From positions 6,301,001 through 6,365,000 of the forward strand of contig NC_134662.1 of NCBI RefSeq assembly GCF_030463565.1: DNA of 64,000 bases, written 5' to 3'. Both the position numbers and the translations under genes were made by a program. Below the pieces are notes generated by a model. The model did not search any database, was not told where the DNA came from, and saw only the letters and a program-made list of their open reading frames with translations. The stretch's first letter is position 1. Each line of letters starts with the position of its first letter. This stretch comes from Pelecanus crispus. Taxonomy: Eukaryota > Chordata > Aves > Pelecaniformes > Pelecanidae. Positions 11,991 to 23,400 of this stretch are shown piece by piece.

Positions 11991-13125
11991 CTTCAGCCCT
12001 GGAGAAGTCCTTTTATGCCCAGGGATGGACACTTTCTTTCTAGCACTGAGACAGGAGCTGACCTAATCTCGTACTTCGCATCAGCCTCCACCCAGCTGCA
12101 CCTTGGTTAGATGCATCTAAAAGGGCAACATATCCGCTCCTCCATCCCGCCCAGCACTGAGCATCCCCCGGGGAGAGAGCACAGAGGGCTGGTCCGTCCG
12201 TCCTTCCTCACGATGCTGGCTGGCTCCATCAGCAGCGTTGCCCGACATGCTCTGCCGTCAGACCTTGGCGTGCCAGACGCCCTTATAGGCAGCTGCATGC
12301 AGGTTTAAGAGCAACATGTTCAAACCGTGTACAATTATGTGCAACCATTTCTCCGCTGCAAATAGATGGAGCAGCGATGGAGCAGCAGTTAACCGTCTTG
12401 CATTAGTAAAAGCACAGTTGTGTGGCCACTGTCCATTACAGCCAGGGCAAATGAAGATGAATGAAAGTGAGTTTGGATGCTCCGTATGCCTCTGTTCATT
12501 TACTGGATTGCGGGAAACATCACAAGGGAAAATTTGCAAGGGGCAAACAGTTACAATTTCTACCTGAATCCCAGAAAATAATGCATTTGGCTGCAGATGT
12601 GAAAATCAAGTCACCTGAGATTTGAGTTTTACCTAGTCCTACCTCTCCATTGCTTTACTGCAGTGGCTCTCAGAGTTCTTATCAGCCATCATCTCCAGCA
12701 GCCAGAGATGGGAGATGAAAAGGGGCATCCCCAGGCTGCAAAGAAACCACCAAAAAATAAAGCCATGATAAAAAATTAACCTGGGAGGACCATTAGGAGC
12801 TGTCTTGTAGGAATGGAGTACCACCAGGTCCCAGCAGCTTCATCTGGTAGTGTGGGAGGAGGGAAGAACACGGAGCTACTAAGGAATAAACCCTCAGCAG
12901 CTCAAATAAAACTCCAGAAGACAGGAGGCAAAACAAACTTCATGGACATACCTGAAAATTTGGCCCGAATTTCAAGGTCATGTAGTAAGTTAACAAGAAC
13001 AGGACCCAGGTGTCCTGAGCATGATCCCTTTCTACCCTAATCAGTATGGCCTCACATAACCATTTGTGCAATTGGCTTATTTCACTGAGTGACTTATAGA
13101 TGCTATTGTAAGCAGATCCAGTCAA

Positions 13126-13303
13126 TATATTTATTTTCCTTTTGATGTACAGCTACAATAGGAAGCCATGCATGAAGTTTATTAAACCTGGCTAATTTTC
13201 TATCAGTTCTGCAAAATATTGATTCTATGCATTTAGTTATCTGGTTCTGCCTCAACCTGGAAAGAGAATCATTTAAAAACAACAAAAAAAAGCATCTAAT
13301 TCC
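13126..13303 (+). repeat. Dispersed non-coding element, copy A
   Basis: About 175 bp closely matching 58498-58669 in the same orientation. Over the best 73 bp (from TTTTGATGTACAG to TATCAGTTCTGC) I count 5 differences. Beyond that, alignment continues with small gaps through the TTTAAAAACAA stretch. There is no coding potential, no obvious terminal repeats and no tail. It may be an old interspersed repeat under constraint or a recently mobilised element; I do not recognise the family. Confidence 0.85.
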
Positions 13304-15822
13304 TCTGAAACAAAGCTAATTGAAACTGCAAAGTGTCCCCATTCTCATGGGCAGAGCCCTTTGATTGATTGAGCCAAAGACAACTGTGTTATTTAGGAGC
13401 CATTTGCAAGCTGGCAAATTAAACAAGGGTGGGTTTTTTTTTTCCTAGAGGGCGGGTTGGGGGGAAGAAGTAACAGATTTACAGTAGCAGTAAAACATCT
13501 GAATTATTATTTTTTTGTTTCCTCTGACAGAGCCAGGTTCTGCAGGTTATAGGGGCAGGAAAGCAGCACATTCTCCATCTCCCCAGGACCATCGCAGGGG
13601 CTGAACCCCTTTGCTGTACCAATATTCTGATGTCTTCCCGGTGAGTCAAGAGCACAGCTGGCCTCTGTAGGAGTACAGGGCAGGATCCTGGCGCACAGTG
13701 AAAGCACAGAGGAGGGACCCCAGCGATGCATTAGCAGGGTCCAAGCCTCACGGGAGGGCGAGCATCTCTGTAGGACAGTAGCTTGCGCTTGCACTGCTCC
13801 TCAGCACACCCTGGGCAGACAATGCTTCTGAAACCATGAGTTTTTGCAGGTGTCTGGTTCTTGAAAGCACAACTGCAAGTCCTGTCTGGCAGGCAAGTCT
13901 GAAGCTTAACCCCTGACTCTCTGCCTTTCTCAGAGCATTTGCAGAGTGAAACCAGAGGCAGGGAGTTTTCTATCTTTAAATCTTAAAGCCTAACTGATGT
14001 TCTGCACAAGCAAACTGTTATTGTGTCCATATTGTGATGGAAACCAGCAATAAATGTAGAGATGCTATCCAAACCAATACGGCAGCGCGTTTTACCACAT
14101 CAATCTCAGGGTACCTACACTTGGATTAGCACGTCTGGCCAACTTTCAGCGACTTCCTTCAATTTAAACTTAACCTGCTGCTTCTCCTGTGCCGTAGGCT
14201 GCTCAAGACCAGCTGCGAAGCATCATTGCACAAGACAGAACATATGCACAAGTAAACAAATTAAGGCTATCTCCAAAACAACAGGCCCCTGGCTTCCTGG
14301 AAGAGCTGCAAAGAGAAACTTAATCAACAGCAGCGGGTGAAACGGTAAAGGGGAGGAGATGGACCTCTGCTAATGAAGGCGATGCTTTCAGATTGCAAAT
14401 GCTTGCTCGCAGCACGCGAGGAGGCAACGGCGGGGTCAGCGCCAGCGACACGAGAAGCGCATGGAGCCGGCAATCATGCTGGCACCAAGGAAACTCTGGT
14501 TTTCACAGCACAGAGCAGGCAGTTTGAGCACATGCAGAAAGAAAAACAAGGAGCTGAGCCGGGCACAGGCTCAGCCTTGCCCCTGCCTGTTACGGCAGGC
14601 GAGAGCTCAGCTGTTGAGGCCGGATTAGGGCCGGTATCGTGGCCTCTCTGGGCCTCCCTGGCTCCCTCCCCGGGGGCTCATTAACGGCCTGAAGTTGCAG
14701 CAGTTAAATCAGTTGAATACCAAGACAGTTAAATCTCTGCACACCTCTGCGCAGATGCTTTGGCGTCAGTTTAAGCCTGCCTGCCACTGGCTTCACCTTG
14801 TGTCTTTAAATGAAGGAGTGCCGACGTGGGAAAAGAAAATAGCAGAAACCTTTCCTTGCGCTTCCCAGCTGCAGGCAGGTCCCTCTCCGGCTTCACCCTG
14901 GAGCTGAGGATTCTTCTCTGCTAAAAACCTCTGCCTTGACCCTACGGGCCCAAGCGGAGTGCAGTTGCTTACAGCGTATCCTCTTGGCAGCTCATGACCA
15001 ACAAAATTAAACTGCAACATATTTTATTGCAAAGTGTGATAATTTAACATTGAAGAAAATCCGTATTTTTCAGAAAACACATGCATGCACGCGGCTGTTT
15101 GCTCCTCTCTAACCTTATGTTTTTATGAGCAGCTAAATCTCCCTGGTTTTCCTTTTACCCTGAAAGAGCAAGACAGTCAGCACATGTTCTCTTAGCAAAC
15201 CTGGAAACCCTCCGAGATACCCCAGGGTCTCTCAGGCCAGTTTTTGCAGCCTGCCTCCTCGCTCTGCACGCCAGACTCGCCTCCCTTTGCCAAAGCAAGC
15301 TGCTGGAGAGACAACTGGGAGCCCCAGCTCCTCCTTACCTCAGGCCCCAGTCTCAGAGCAGAGTCTGGCACTAAAGTCTAACACAAATCCCCTGGTGTGA
15401 TAACAAGCAGTCAGGGCATCTGAAAGCATGAGCAAACCGTCCACGATTTATTTGGGGTTACATATGCCATCACTAGGTCAGAGCTACTTTGCCTCAAGAA
15501 GATGCAACATCTGCTTACAGCTATAAAAACAAAATTAGGACAGTCTGACTTGCGATGGGTCAGTGTATTCGCATGCTCACAGCCCCGTGCAGGATGCAAA
15601 CATCCTACAAGCAACCCAGCTAGGGGAGAGCGCTCTCACCCGTCATGCACGTGGCTAGGCCTGGGCAAGCCTGAATTTGAAGGAGGTGCTGTTCAAATTT
15701 AAATCAGGTAAAAAGATACCTCGCACCTGGTCAAAGGCTGAAAGTTATGAGCTGCTTCATTGTGGTGCATACCCTTACTCATAAACACAGGCTGAATGGA
15801 GAGGGGAGAAGTTTTCTTTGAC
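13304..15822. other. Unassigned intergenic DNA
   Basis: No supported exon. Sequence just right of element copy A (about 13304-13430) is AT-rich and non-repetitive, like conserved non-coding DNA. A modestly CpG-containing stretch lies at 14390-14660. Confidence 0.45.
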
Positions 15823-15827
15823 AGGTG
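15823..15827. repeat. Target-site duplication, left copy (AGGTG)
   Basis: Five bases immediately left of the LTR's TG terminus, identical to 16399-16403 on the right. This marks integrase-mediated insertion and fixes the LTR ends. Confidence 0.88.
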
Positions 15828-16070
15828 TGTCCTGGTTTCGGCTGGGATAGAGTTAATTTTCTTCCTAACAGCAGGCATAGTGCTGTGTTTTGGATTTAGT
15901 AGGAGAAGAATGTTGATAACAGGCTGATGTTTGTAGTTGTTGCTGAGTACTGCTTATGCTAGTCAAGGACTTTTTCAGCTTCCCATGCTCTGCCAGGCGC
16001 ACAAGAAACTGGGAGGGGGCACAGCCAGAATAGTTGATCCAAACTGACCAAAGGGCTATTCCATACCATA

Positions 16071-16092
16071 TGACGTCATGCTCAGTATATAA
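16071..16092 (+). promoter_or_regulatory. LTR core promoter: CRE plus TATA box
   Basis: A perfect palindromic CRE, TGACGTCA, occupies 16071-16078. TATATAA follows at 16086-16092, so the spacing is that of a compact polymerase II promoter, and initiation would be expected roughly 25-30 bp further right. CREB/ATF factors bind this site in general, and CREM drives many spermatid genes from it. The promoter points toward the RING gene at 19101, about 3 kb downstream. Confidence 0.7.
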
Positions 16093-16261
16093 ACTGGGGG
16101 GGGTTGGCCGGGGAGCAGCGATCGCTGCTCGGGAACTGTCTGGGTATCGGTCGGCGGGTGGTGAGCAATTGCATTGTGCATCACTTGCTTCGTGTATCAT
16201 TATTATTATTATCATTATTATACTGTTACTATTAGCATTACTATTTTACTTTATTTCAATT

Positions 16262-16267
16262 ATTAAA
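16262..16267 (+). terminator. LTR polyadenylation signal ATTAAA
   Basis: The ATTAAA variant signal lies about 170 bp after the LTR TATA box, where an R-region polyadenylation signal is expected. It supports the + orientation of the LTR. Confidence 0.55.
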
Positions 16268-16398
16268 CTGTTCTTATCTCATCCCAGGAGTGTTTCTCAC
16301 TCTTACTCCTCCAATTCTCTCCCCCATCCCATGGGGGTAGGGGGAGTGAGCGAGCGGCTGCGTGGTGCTTAGTTGCTGGCTGGGGCTAAACCACGACA

Positions 16399-16403
16399 AG
16401 GTG
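16399..16403. repeat. Target-site duplication, right copy (AGGTG)
   Basis: Five bases immediately right of the LTR's CA terminus, identical to 15823-15827. No mismatch has accumulated. Confidence 0.88.
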
Positions 16404-18801
16404 GATGCCCACAGACAGAGCATCGTCACACCTCCGGGTCAAACAGATGTTTGCTTTCAGATACAGATGTGGCAGTGGAAGAGATCGCTGCCCCAAGATC
16501 TCTTCGCTTCCTCCCTGCCAGATGTTCCTAGGCCTACAGTCCTGACAGCTAGCAGAGAAAAGTGTTTAAAATAACTGGCTGATTTAAGACAAGCATCTCC
16601 TTAATCCTAAGCAGTTAGAGGTTGTTTTATGCTCCAGACTACAAAGGTTTGTCTAGCTAGTTTATTGTATTTTTAAAGCTGCCTTAATAACAGTAACAGT
16701 AGAGGCATCTTAGGCAAGGCAGGAGGAAAGCTAGACTCACACTTAAGTTGGAAGAAATAAGAAACATGTAAACATGTAACAACCTAGATCTTATTATTGC
16801 ACAACCTAAAATCCCCTAGAAGCACATGAGAAGAAATCAGTGTCTTCACTACCGTAGAACTGGTGGAAGTTCATTGCTTTTTCCTCTTTGCCATTTCCCT
16901 CTCTAGCTGGAAGGGCCTGTACCTGGGGCTGAAGTGTGAAGTCTGACTTTGCACAAAGGATCAGCACCTCCATTTGTAAAGCAGCACGGCTCTAATCTCT
17001 TGTTCTCCCTGGTACCAGGAAAGCTGCAATTCTTTATTTCTGAGCAACTTTTCTCTGCCGACACACGTGCAGGCACACCAGGCCCAGCAAACACAGAATC
17101 AAAAGCCACAGAGGAGCCCATTCGGCTGGGCGCCTGCATTGGTCTGGATGGGTTCCCAATTCACCATGTCAGCAGAGGACACCAACACCAACGACCAGCT
17201 CTATCAGGGAATAAATCAGGGAAATTATTCCTCAATGACTGTTTCTTGGTGGCAATATCTGTGCAGATCCCTGAGCATTGCTGCCAAGCACAGTCAGCAC
17301 CCCTTCCCTCTTACCCTAGCACCATCTCATTTATAACCTCCTCATTTACAATCCCAACTCTTTTCTGAAGCAGCGAGTTCTCCAGACCAAGAAGGGACCT
17401 CTTTAGTCCATTCCCATCTCAACATGAGGGGAAATCCCAGCCCATTTTGTGTTGCAGGAAGCCCACAATACCTACAGCAGTTCTGCTTGCTCCTGGAGTC
17501 TGAATGAGCTGTGCCTCGCTGCTTTTCCAACCCATGCTGGTTTTCCAAGTCATCTTCCAAGACAAACCAGCATCAAGGGTGAGCGAGGCAGCTCAGGTTG
17601 TACAGACCTGCATGGCACTTGCAACTTGCAAAAGCGGCTCTGTGTCACTCGCCCATTAAATCCTGACACAGGGATGTGCTGGCTGTGGTCTGGTGTGCAG
17701 TTCCAAAGGTGGTGAGAAGCTCCATCCACAGCTCCTCCAGCAGTCTGGGAGCCCCATACCTGCCCTGGTGGGATCGCTGCGGGAGGCTGACAGTGCCCTA
17801 CGGTGTAGCTGACATGAAAAAGGGGGTCTCCGAAGGGCTGTGCTGGCACTAATCACACCTGAGCAGCATAAGATAGCAGGATCCCCTCCATGACTACTGG
17901 GAAAAGAGCTGCACATGCACAGAGTTGCCTTCACAAGGCAGAGCTGGCACATCACCGTGCCAAGCTGAGATGCAGGTCTAATTTTGGCTCCTGTTGCACA
18001 ACCCCATCTTGCTCCCCAAATCCAGTAATTTTCAAATCTGGGCTTTTGCTCAGGTCTCATCACTCATCAGCAGTGGATTGCAGGAGCTAAACTCCTTGTT
18101 GTAAAGCAGCGATTCGATTTTCCTCTGGTCTTAAGCAGCTTCAATCCATCTTACTGCATTACAGAGCCTGCGCTGATTGTTCTGCTGTAGTGAGTAATAA
18201 CAACTTGTACTTTGCAGATTACCCCAGGGAACCACGCTCCTGGCTCTGCCGTACCACCGGCTCTGCAGGGCGGGCACACATCTGCCCACAGCACCCCCAG
18301 AGACAGGGATGTGGCCACAGGAATGAACGCACAGAAATTTGGGTGGGAATATGTGGAATAGCGAAGGGAGCTGGCATGCAGCTGGTAGCCACGGGGAACT
18401 TGGCATGCCCAGTCCTGCGAGGGGTGAGCATCATGGGATGGGGGACAGGGAGAAGGTATTGGGGAGGAAGAGCGATGAAAAAATGGGACAAAAGAGAAAA
18501 GGAAGATCAGAAACATCTGGAAGAGCATGCACTTGTGCCATCATGGTGTAACCTCCTATGGAGAGCAGGATGGAAAGCTGCTGTGACTGGGCTTCACTGG
18601 CATGGCATGGAGGAAGGGCAAAGCGTGTTTTCAGCCATGAGGTGGGGGTAGAAGCATTTTTTGCCTAAATCTCCTTTTTTTGCACACCCAAATTCCCCAG
18701 GGCAAAAAATCCAAGGGGAGGAAAAAACAATCCCCTGTGAAACAACCCCCTTAGAGCTGCAGTTGCTCTCTGCAAGGCCCTGTCAGGGCGGCCACTGTGA
18801 G
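16404..18801. other. Intergenic DNA between the solo LTR and the upstream RING gene
   Basis: No supported exon. This interval would hold the 5' UTR exon or intron of any transcript initiated at the LTR that reaches the RING gene at 19101. ORFs here lack domains. Confidence 0.45.
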
Positions 18802-18915
18802 GAGAAGAGAAATAAGGATGGGAGAGAAATAAGGATGGGAGAGAAATAAGGATGGGAGAGAAATAAGGATGGGAGAGAAATAAGGATGGGAGAGAAATAA
18901 GGATGGGAGAGAAAT
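18802..18915. repeat. 17-bp minisatellite, between six and seven copies, upstream of RING gene
   Basis: Near-identical tandem copies of a purine-rich 17-bp unit (GGGAGAGAAATAAGGAT). The array ends about 185 bp before the start codon at 19101 and may lie within that gene's promoter or 5' UTR. Confidence 0.95.
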
Positions 18916-19100
18916 GGACATGAGGGGGAGAAGACGGGGAGCTGTGGAAGAGGTGTGAGGGGAAGCCCTTGCAGCAGCCCTTGCAGAAGGGCAGAGAAGC
19001 TTCCAAAGGCAACGGCTGGCCTGGGCTGCCTCAGGCGCCTGCCAAGAGCCTGCCCCTTGGGGCTGAGGCACCCCAGGCCCCCGTCCCCACTGCCACCAGC

Positions 19101-19961
19101 ATGTGGCACCCGCTCCTGTCCCCTTTCTGCATGGCCACCGCCATCCTGTGCCTCCAGTGGGCTGCCAGCAGCCGTGCCAATGGCACTGGGCCGGGTGGCC
19201 TAGCTCCTGCTGCACACCCGGGGCTGCCCCTCACCGAAGGCAAGATGGTGGGCAGCCCCGCTCTCGGCCCTGCCTGCACAGCTTCCCTGGCCCTCAGCCC
19301 CCAGCGCTGCAGGGCTGAGGGACCTCCTGCTCAGCAAGGTGGACACAAGATCACCACCAACTCACCAGGCTCTGGGGACATTGCACCAGCTAATGGGGAG
19401 ATCAAGGGAGGGACCATGGTGGCCTTCATCATGGAGGTGAGCACGAGGCTTCAGACAAAGAGCTGCCGGGCTGAGCAAGGGACCATCATCTTCCTGGATG
19501 AGTGCTGCTTCTGGAATGACGTTGTGTGGAGCTTCAGCCACCATGCCTGCAGGTGCCTCACCCACAATCTAGACCACCTCTATTATGGTCTGATTCTGCC
19601 AATCTGCAAGGTCACCAGCATCTTGGTCACCACGATAACAGGCATCCAGCTTCTTGCAAGATACATGAAGAGTTACCAAAGCTGGAGGGAGAGCAAACGG
19701 CAGAGCAGGAAATGGTGGCCAGGGTCTACCCCCAGCAGGGTCTGGGGGACTGCCAACTACTCCGAGTGTGCAATCTGCCTGCAGGCGTATGAGCCTGGCG
19801 AGGTGCTGAAGTTGCTGTCCTGCTCCCATGCCTACCACGGCAAGTGCATCGACCTGTGGCACTGTGCTCAGCCCGGGAGCAAGACCTGCCCGCTCTGCCT
19901 GCGCAGCGTGACCGCGGTAGTGTTGATCCCCCTTGGTGCACGCAACAGCAAGCAGGAGTAA
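19101..19961 (+). CDS. Diverged PA-TM-RING ligase paralogue with reduced PA region
   Basis: Predicted 286-aa single-exon RING-H2 membrane protein, a tandem paralogue of the gene at 24842. Seen: a signal-peptide-like N-terminus (about 1-25, MWHPLLSPF then a hydrophobic run); a weak PA-like stretch (LPLTEGK near 43 and MVAFIMEV near 106-113) lacking the YDCSF motif and most of the second half of the fold; a membrane span (about 161-186); and an intact RING with C223, C226, C241, H243, H246, C249, C263, C266 and W253. Only 20 residues follow the RING, so the acidic tail is absent. The frame is open 44 codons further upstream to an ATG at 18969. I chose 19101 because it starts the hydrophobic leader and has A at -3. 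The RING is about as well kept as in its neighbour while the lumenal half has decayed or been remodelled. It could be a functional neofunctionalised copy or an early-stage pseudogene with an open frame. Confidence 0.68.
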   Translation: MWHPLLSPFCMATAILCLQWAASSRANGTGPGGLAPAAHPGLPLTEGKMVGSPALGPACTASLALSPQRCRAEGPPAQQGGHKITTNSPGSGDIAPANGEIKGGTMVAFIMEVSTRLQTKSCRAEQGTIIFLDECCFWNDVVWSFSHHACRCLTHNLDHLYYGLILPICKVTSILVTTITGIQLLARYMKSYQSWRESKRQSRKWWPGSTPSRVWGTANYSECAICLQAYEPGEVLKLLSCSHAYHGKCIDLWHCAQPGSKTCPLCLRSVTAVVLIPLGARNSKQE

Positions 19962-20473
19962 CCAGGAAGGCTTATCCAAACTCCCTTCTGGAAAATCGAG
20001 ACCTGCCCCATACACACTCCCCACCAGCTCCATCTTCTACTCTTCCTACAAATTTAAGCTACAGCCAATGCCTTTAGGGAAGCATGAGTGCAGCACAGGA
20101 TTAAAAAAAAAAGGAAATGTAGGAGTAGGGAATACAGACTGGAAGGACAAATGGAATACGAAGACATATCCTTGGTTCTGCCCTGTTTGGGCAGCTGATC
20201 ACATACAGGTCTGCTTCACACTAAAAGATTTGCAGGGGCCACAACCACAGAGCAGAAGCAGCAGCTTGCTCTTGCCAAGCCCCTGGATGGCTTGTCCTGA
20301 GGTTCCTCCTCTTACTCTGTTTCTTAAGCTCTCCCTCCCAAAAGCATGCAGAGACAGGTTTATTCCAACAAAGGGGCCAATTACCACAGTTACCAGCTAA
20401 TTTTTACCACAAACCTGTGTGATGAAACAAGCACAGGTTCTCTACATTTTCTTCTTTTGCATGCAGATAGTTA

Positions 20474-20479
20474 AATAAA
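20474..20479 (+). terminator. Candidate poly(A) signal of the upstream RING gene
   Basis: AATAAA about 510 bp after the stop codon at 19961 is the first canonical signal I see downstream on this strand. Confidence 0.35.
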
Positions 20480-23400
20480 AAAAATCCTGCTAAATGGAGA
20501 AGGTTTTGCTTTATGTCCAAGGTTTGCAGGATATTTTGCCAAAACTAGAAAAGGCAAGATATTATTTCCAGCACTGATATCTAATAGAGAAGATGTCTCC
20601 CTCCCTTGCAAGGCAAACAGCTGGAACTGAAATCCATTTCCAGATGCAGGTACTAAGTTGCAATAGCCCAGATTTGCTCAACTACCTTTTTTAATTGTGG
20701 GCATTAGCAGATTATGGGTACTTTTGTAGCAGGTCCATAAATCACTGCTTTATAATCTTCTGTATGCATTAGGGCCCAGATTATCATGCTTGTACTTGGT
20801 AATAACAGAGGAGAGATTGCCTGGACCCCTTGGAAATCCAGGAGAGGCACCTGGTAGAGCACAGGAGCACACAGTGCCGAGACACATGTAGGGGACAGTG
20901 CACGCAGCAGGACTTGCAGAGCTCCTACAAACCTGCTCTCCACCCCTCTCCCATGGTGGCAAACAGCGAGGCGCAAAACCTCTCTGCTCACAACTCCATT
21001 TCTCATCTACCCAGCTCGCATTCTGGGTGGCAGCTCTGTTTCAGCTATCTATTCTGCGAAGACATGGGTCATCCTTTCCTTTCATCCTAGATGAAAGGAG
21101 GTGGTTACATGCACCAATTTCTAAATCAGCTCCTAGCAAAAAAAAGTCATTAGCAAAAGGGTGCAGGTCTGCCTTCCAGCCAGCTTGCTGCAGAGGTGGG
21201 GACTTGCTCAGTCAGCAGGAGGGAGGTAAGTGCGTCCCACATATCTTTCTTTTAAGAACAACTGGGACCACTGGAAGCATAAAGGTTTTCACTGGAAGGT
21301 CACTAGATGGCCCTAGATCTTCCTTCACAGCAAATCACTAGTATTTCAGCTCCAGGAGCCTGGTCCTCACTAATCCTACAGCATGACCCCAAAGGAACAG
21401 CGTGCCCTGATAAGAAGGGCACCGAGCTAGAACCAGGGATACCTGCCAAGATGTCTTAAAAAAAGAGCATTTAACCCCCTGTTGGCTTTTTCTGCTCCTG
21501 GCCTTTGGCTGTTGAGGGCAGGGAGAGGCTGTTGTGTGTCTGTGCAATGCACTGTCTGTGGACCTGAGGCACTGACCTAATACAGATAAAGGACAAGAAG
21601 TCTGATTATGTACAAACTCACATCATCCCAATGCCAGGCTGCTCTTTTCATGCTGCAAAAACCTCGGAGGGGAAAAAGCCATCTAGACTTACTCCCCAAG
21701 TTAAATCAATGCTGGATCTGGAGCCTGTAATGTGTGTTTTGTTGGAGTTGTAACGATGTCCACATAAGTCAGTCTCCTCTGCATCTCTGTTACACAGTTT
21801 AAGCTGTTTGGGCAGGACCAGAGTTAGGTTTTTCTAGCTGTTATGTGGGTCTAAATCAGCATTAAATTCCTCTGGATTGAGCAGACGCTTCTGTGGAATA
21901 CCAGCAAAAGGAGGAGCTGTTTTTATACCCCAGCTCCTGCACTAAGTGATAGCCCTAAAGAAGAAGTATAAAGGAACACAGGGACTTTGGGAGTGGTGGG
22001 GTAAGTGATTGGTTAATAGAGGTGAATGGTCTTTTCCTTTCTTCTAGCTTGGATCTTTGTTCAAGTGGGACCTGTTTTCTGTAATTGCTCTGTTCTTGCA
22101 CACAACTGCTGTCTCCCACGTGTGGCTTGTTGACATTTAAATAAATTGCAATTATTCTGACAAAGTAGATTGCAGGGACTCCAGAGAAAATGGGTCAAGA
22201 ATACATCCAGGAGCATCTGCAATGTATATAACACATGAATATAACAGGTGTAGGGCAGGAGGAGAAGGAGAGCACAGTGCTGCCTATAATGAACGCCGCC
22301 TGGGGCTGGGGACAGCCTGGCACAGCCCCACACCACGGTCGGACGCTTGGCTTAACCTCAGCCAGCCGGAGCCAAAGGCTTCAGGGCACTGACAGCGGAG
22401 GAGGCAGACAGCAGCGATACAAATGGAAAGCACAGAGAGAACCAGAGCAGACAGGGCACCGCTTTGGCTCTTTGAGTGAAGATCCTCTTGGCCAAAGTCC
22501 TTCTGCCCTCTCCTTCCTTCTGCAAAAGCATTCCGGGATTTCAAAGGAGGCTAAGGGCTAGGGTTTCCTATCTCACACTGCCTGTGGGTTGGATATGGGT
22601 ATCCTGCTCCCCTCCCCATCCAGACCTTTTCCTCTTTCCTCACTCCCCAGAGCCTTCTCTGTACCCCATTCCCCTCTTCCTTGCCCTCCAACCTCTCTTG
22701 AAGAGGATTTGTCCTTTTGCCCACATTTATCTGGGTTACTGCTAAGAGTTACCGAGATCTGGGTTGGAGACTGCAAACACCTGATTTCTCCTTTTATCCA
22801 AGGGTTTTGGTGAGCAAGCCAGGATGGCTGCTCACTCCTGCCTTGCCCATTCTAGGATATAAGGGGTGGTGCTGCAGCAACCAGGAGATAACAGCACACA
22901 GAATACAAAGGGGATTGTTCCTTGGTCACACATCTGTCACGGCTCCCACAGATCTATGGCTCCTTGTCCAGCACCAAAGCCAGACCTACCCCTTCTGCAA
23001 GCAGCGGGTCACTGGCAGTACATAAAGCTTTGATCTGGAGGCAGAAATAGAGCATTGAGTGCAAGTAAAGAGGCAAAGATTTTAAAGGACACTAGGACGA
23101 TGGATGTCATCACAAGAAGCATAAGACCAAGCCAAAAATGCACCCTCAGAAAGGTCTCCCAGTGTACCTCCATTTTCTTCATCTCTCATTCTACTAGAAA
23201 GCATTTGGCTTCTCCACCCTCCCAAAACCTTTTCCTTGTTTTGTTTAAATGCATCAAAATGTCTCCCTGAAAGTGTAAAACTCTTTAGATGAGGGGAAAA
23301 TAAAATCGATTTGAAATCACAGCTGCTGGGAGTCTCTGGCACACACACACTGTCTGCTGACATTTTCTGTAGCTCTTTTCCCAGTGAAATCTGTCTCAAG

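Larger units (their letters stand above)
9365..13125. other. Unassigned intergenic DNA
   Basis: No supported exon apart from the possible 3' UTR of the 8978 ORF. AT-rich sequence lies at about 9600-10400 and a pyrimidine-rich, ACAC-bearing stretch at 10740-11180. Old repeat traces lie at 11638-11725 and 11889-11990. Confidence 0.5.
15828..16398 (+). mobile_element. Solo LTR of an avian endogenous retrovirus
   Basis: A 571-bp element begins TGTCCTGGTTT and ends AACCACGACA. It is flanked by a perfect 5-bp target-site duplication, AGGTG at 15823-15827 and 16399-16403. Inside, in order, are a CRE (16071), TATATAA (16086), an ATT-rich stretch (16196-16228) and ATTAAA (16262), which places U3-R-U5 on the + strand. 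No internal retroviral coding sequence is present, so this is a solo LTR left by LTR-LTR recombination. The sequence matches, from memory, a multicopy LTR found across many neoavian genomes. The 5-bp duplication fits ERVL or ERVK groups, and I cannot assign the exact family. The intact duplication suggests a fairly recent insertion. Confidence 0.92.

Noticed and set aside
15828-16398. Full-length endogenous retrovirus
   Set aside because: Only one LTR is present, with target-site duplications directly on both sides. There is no second LTR or internal coding region.
18665-19215. Minus-strand ORFs with repeated LSHPYFSPILISLPS-like phrases
   Set aside because: They are translations of the 17-bp minisatellite and the antisense of the upstream RING gene's 5' region.
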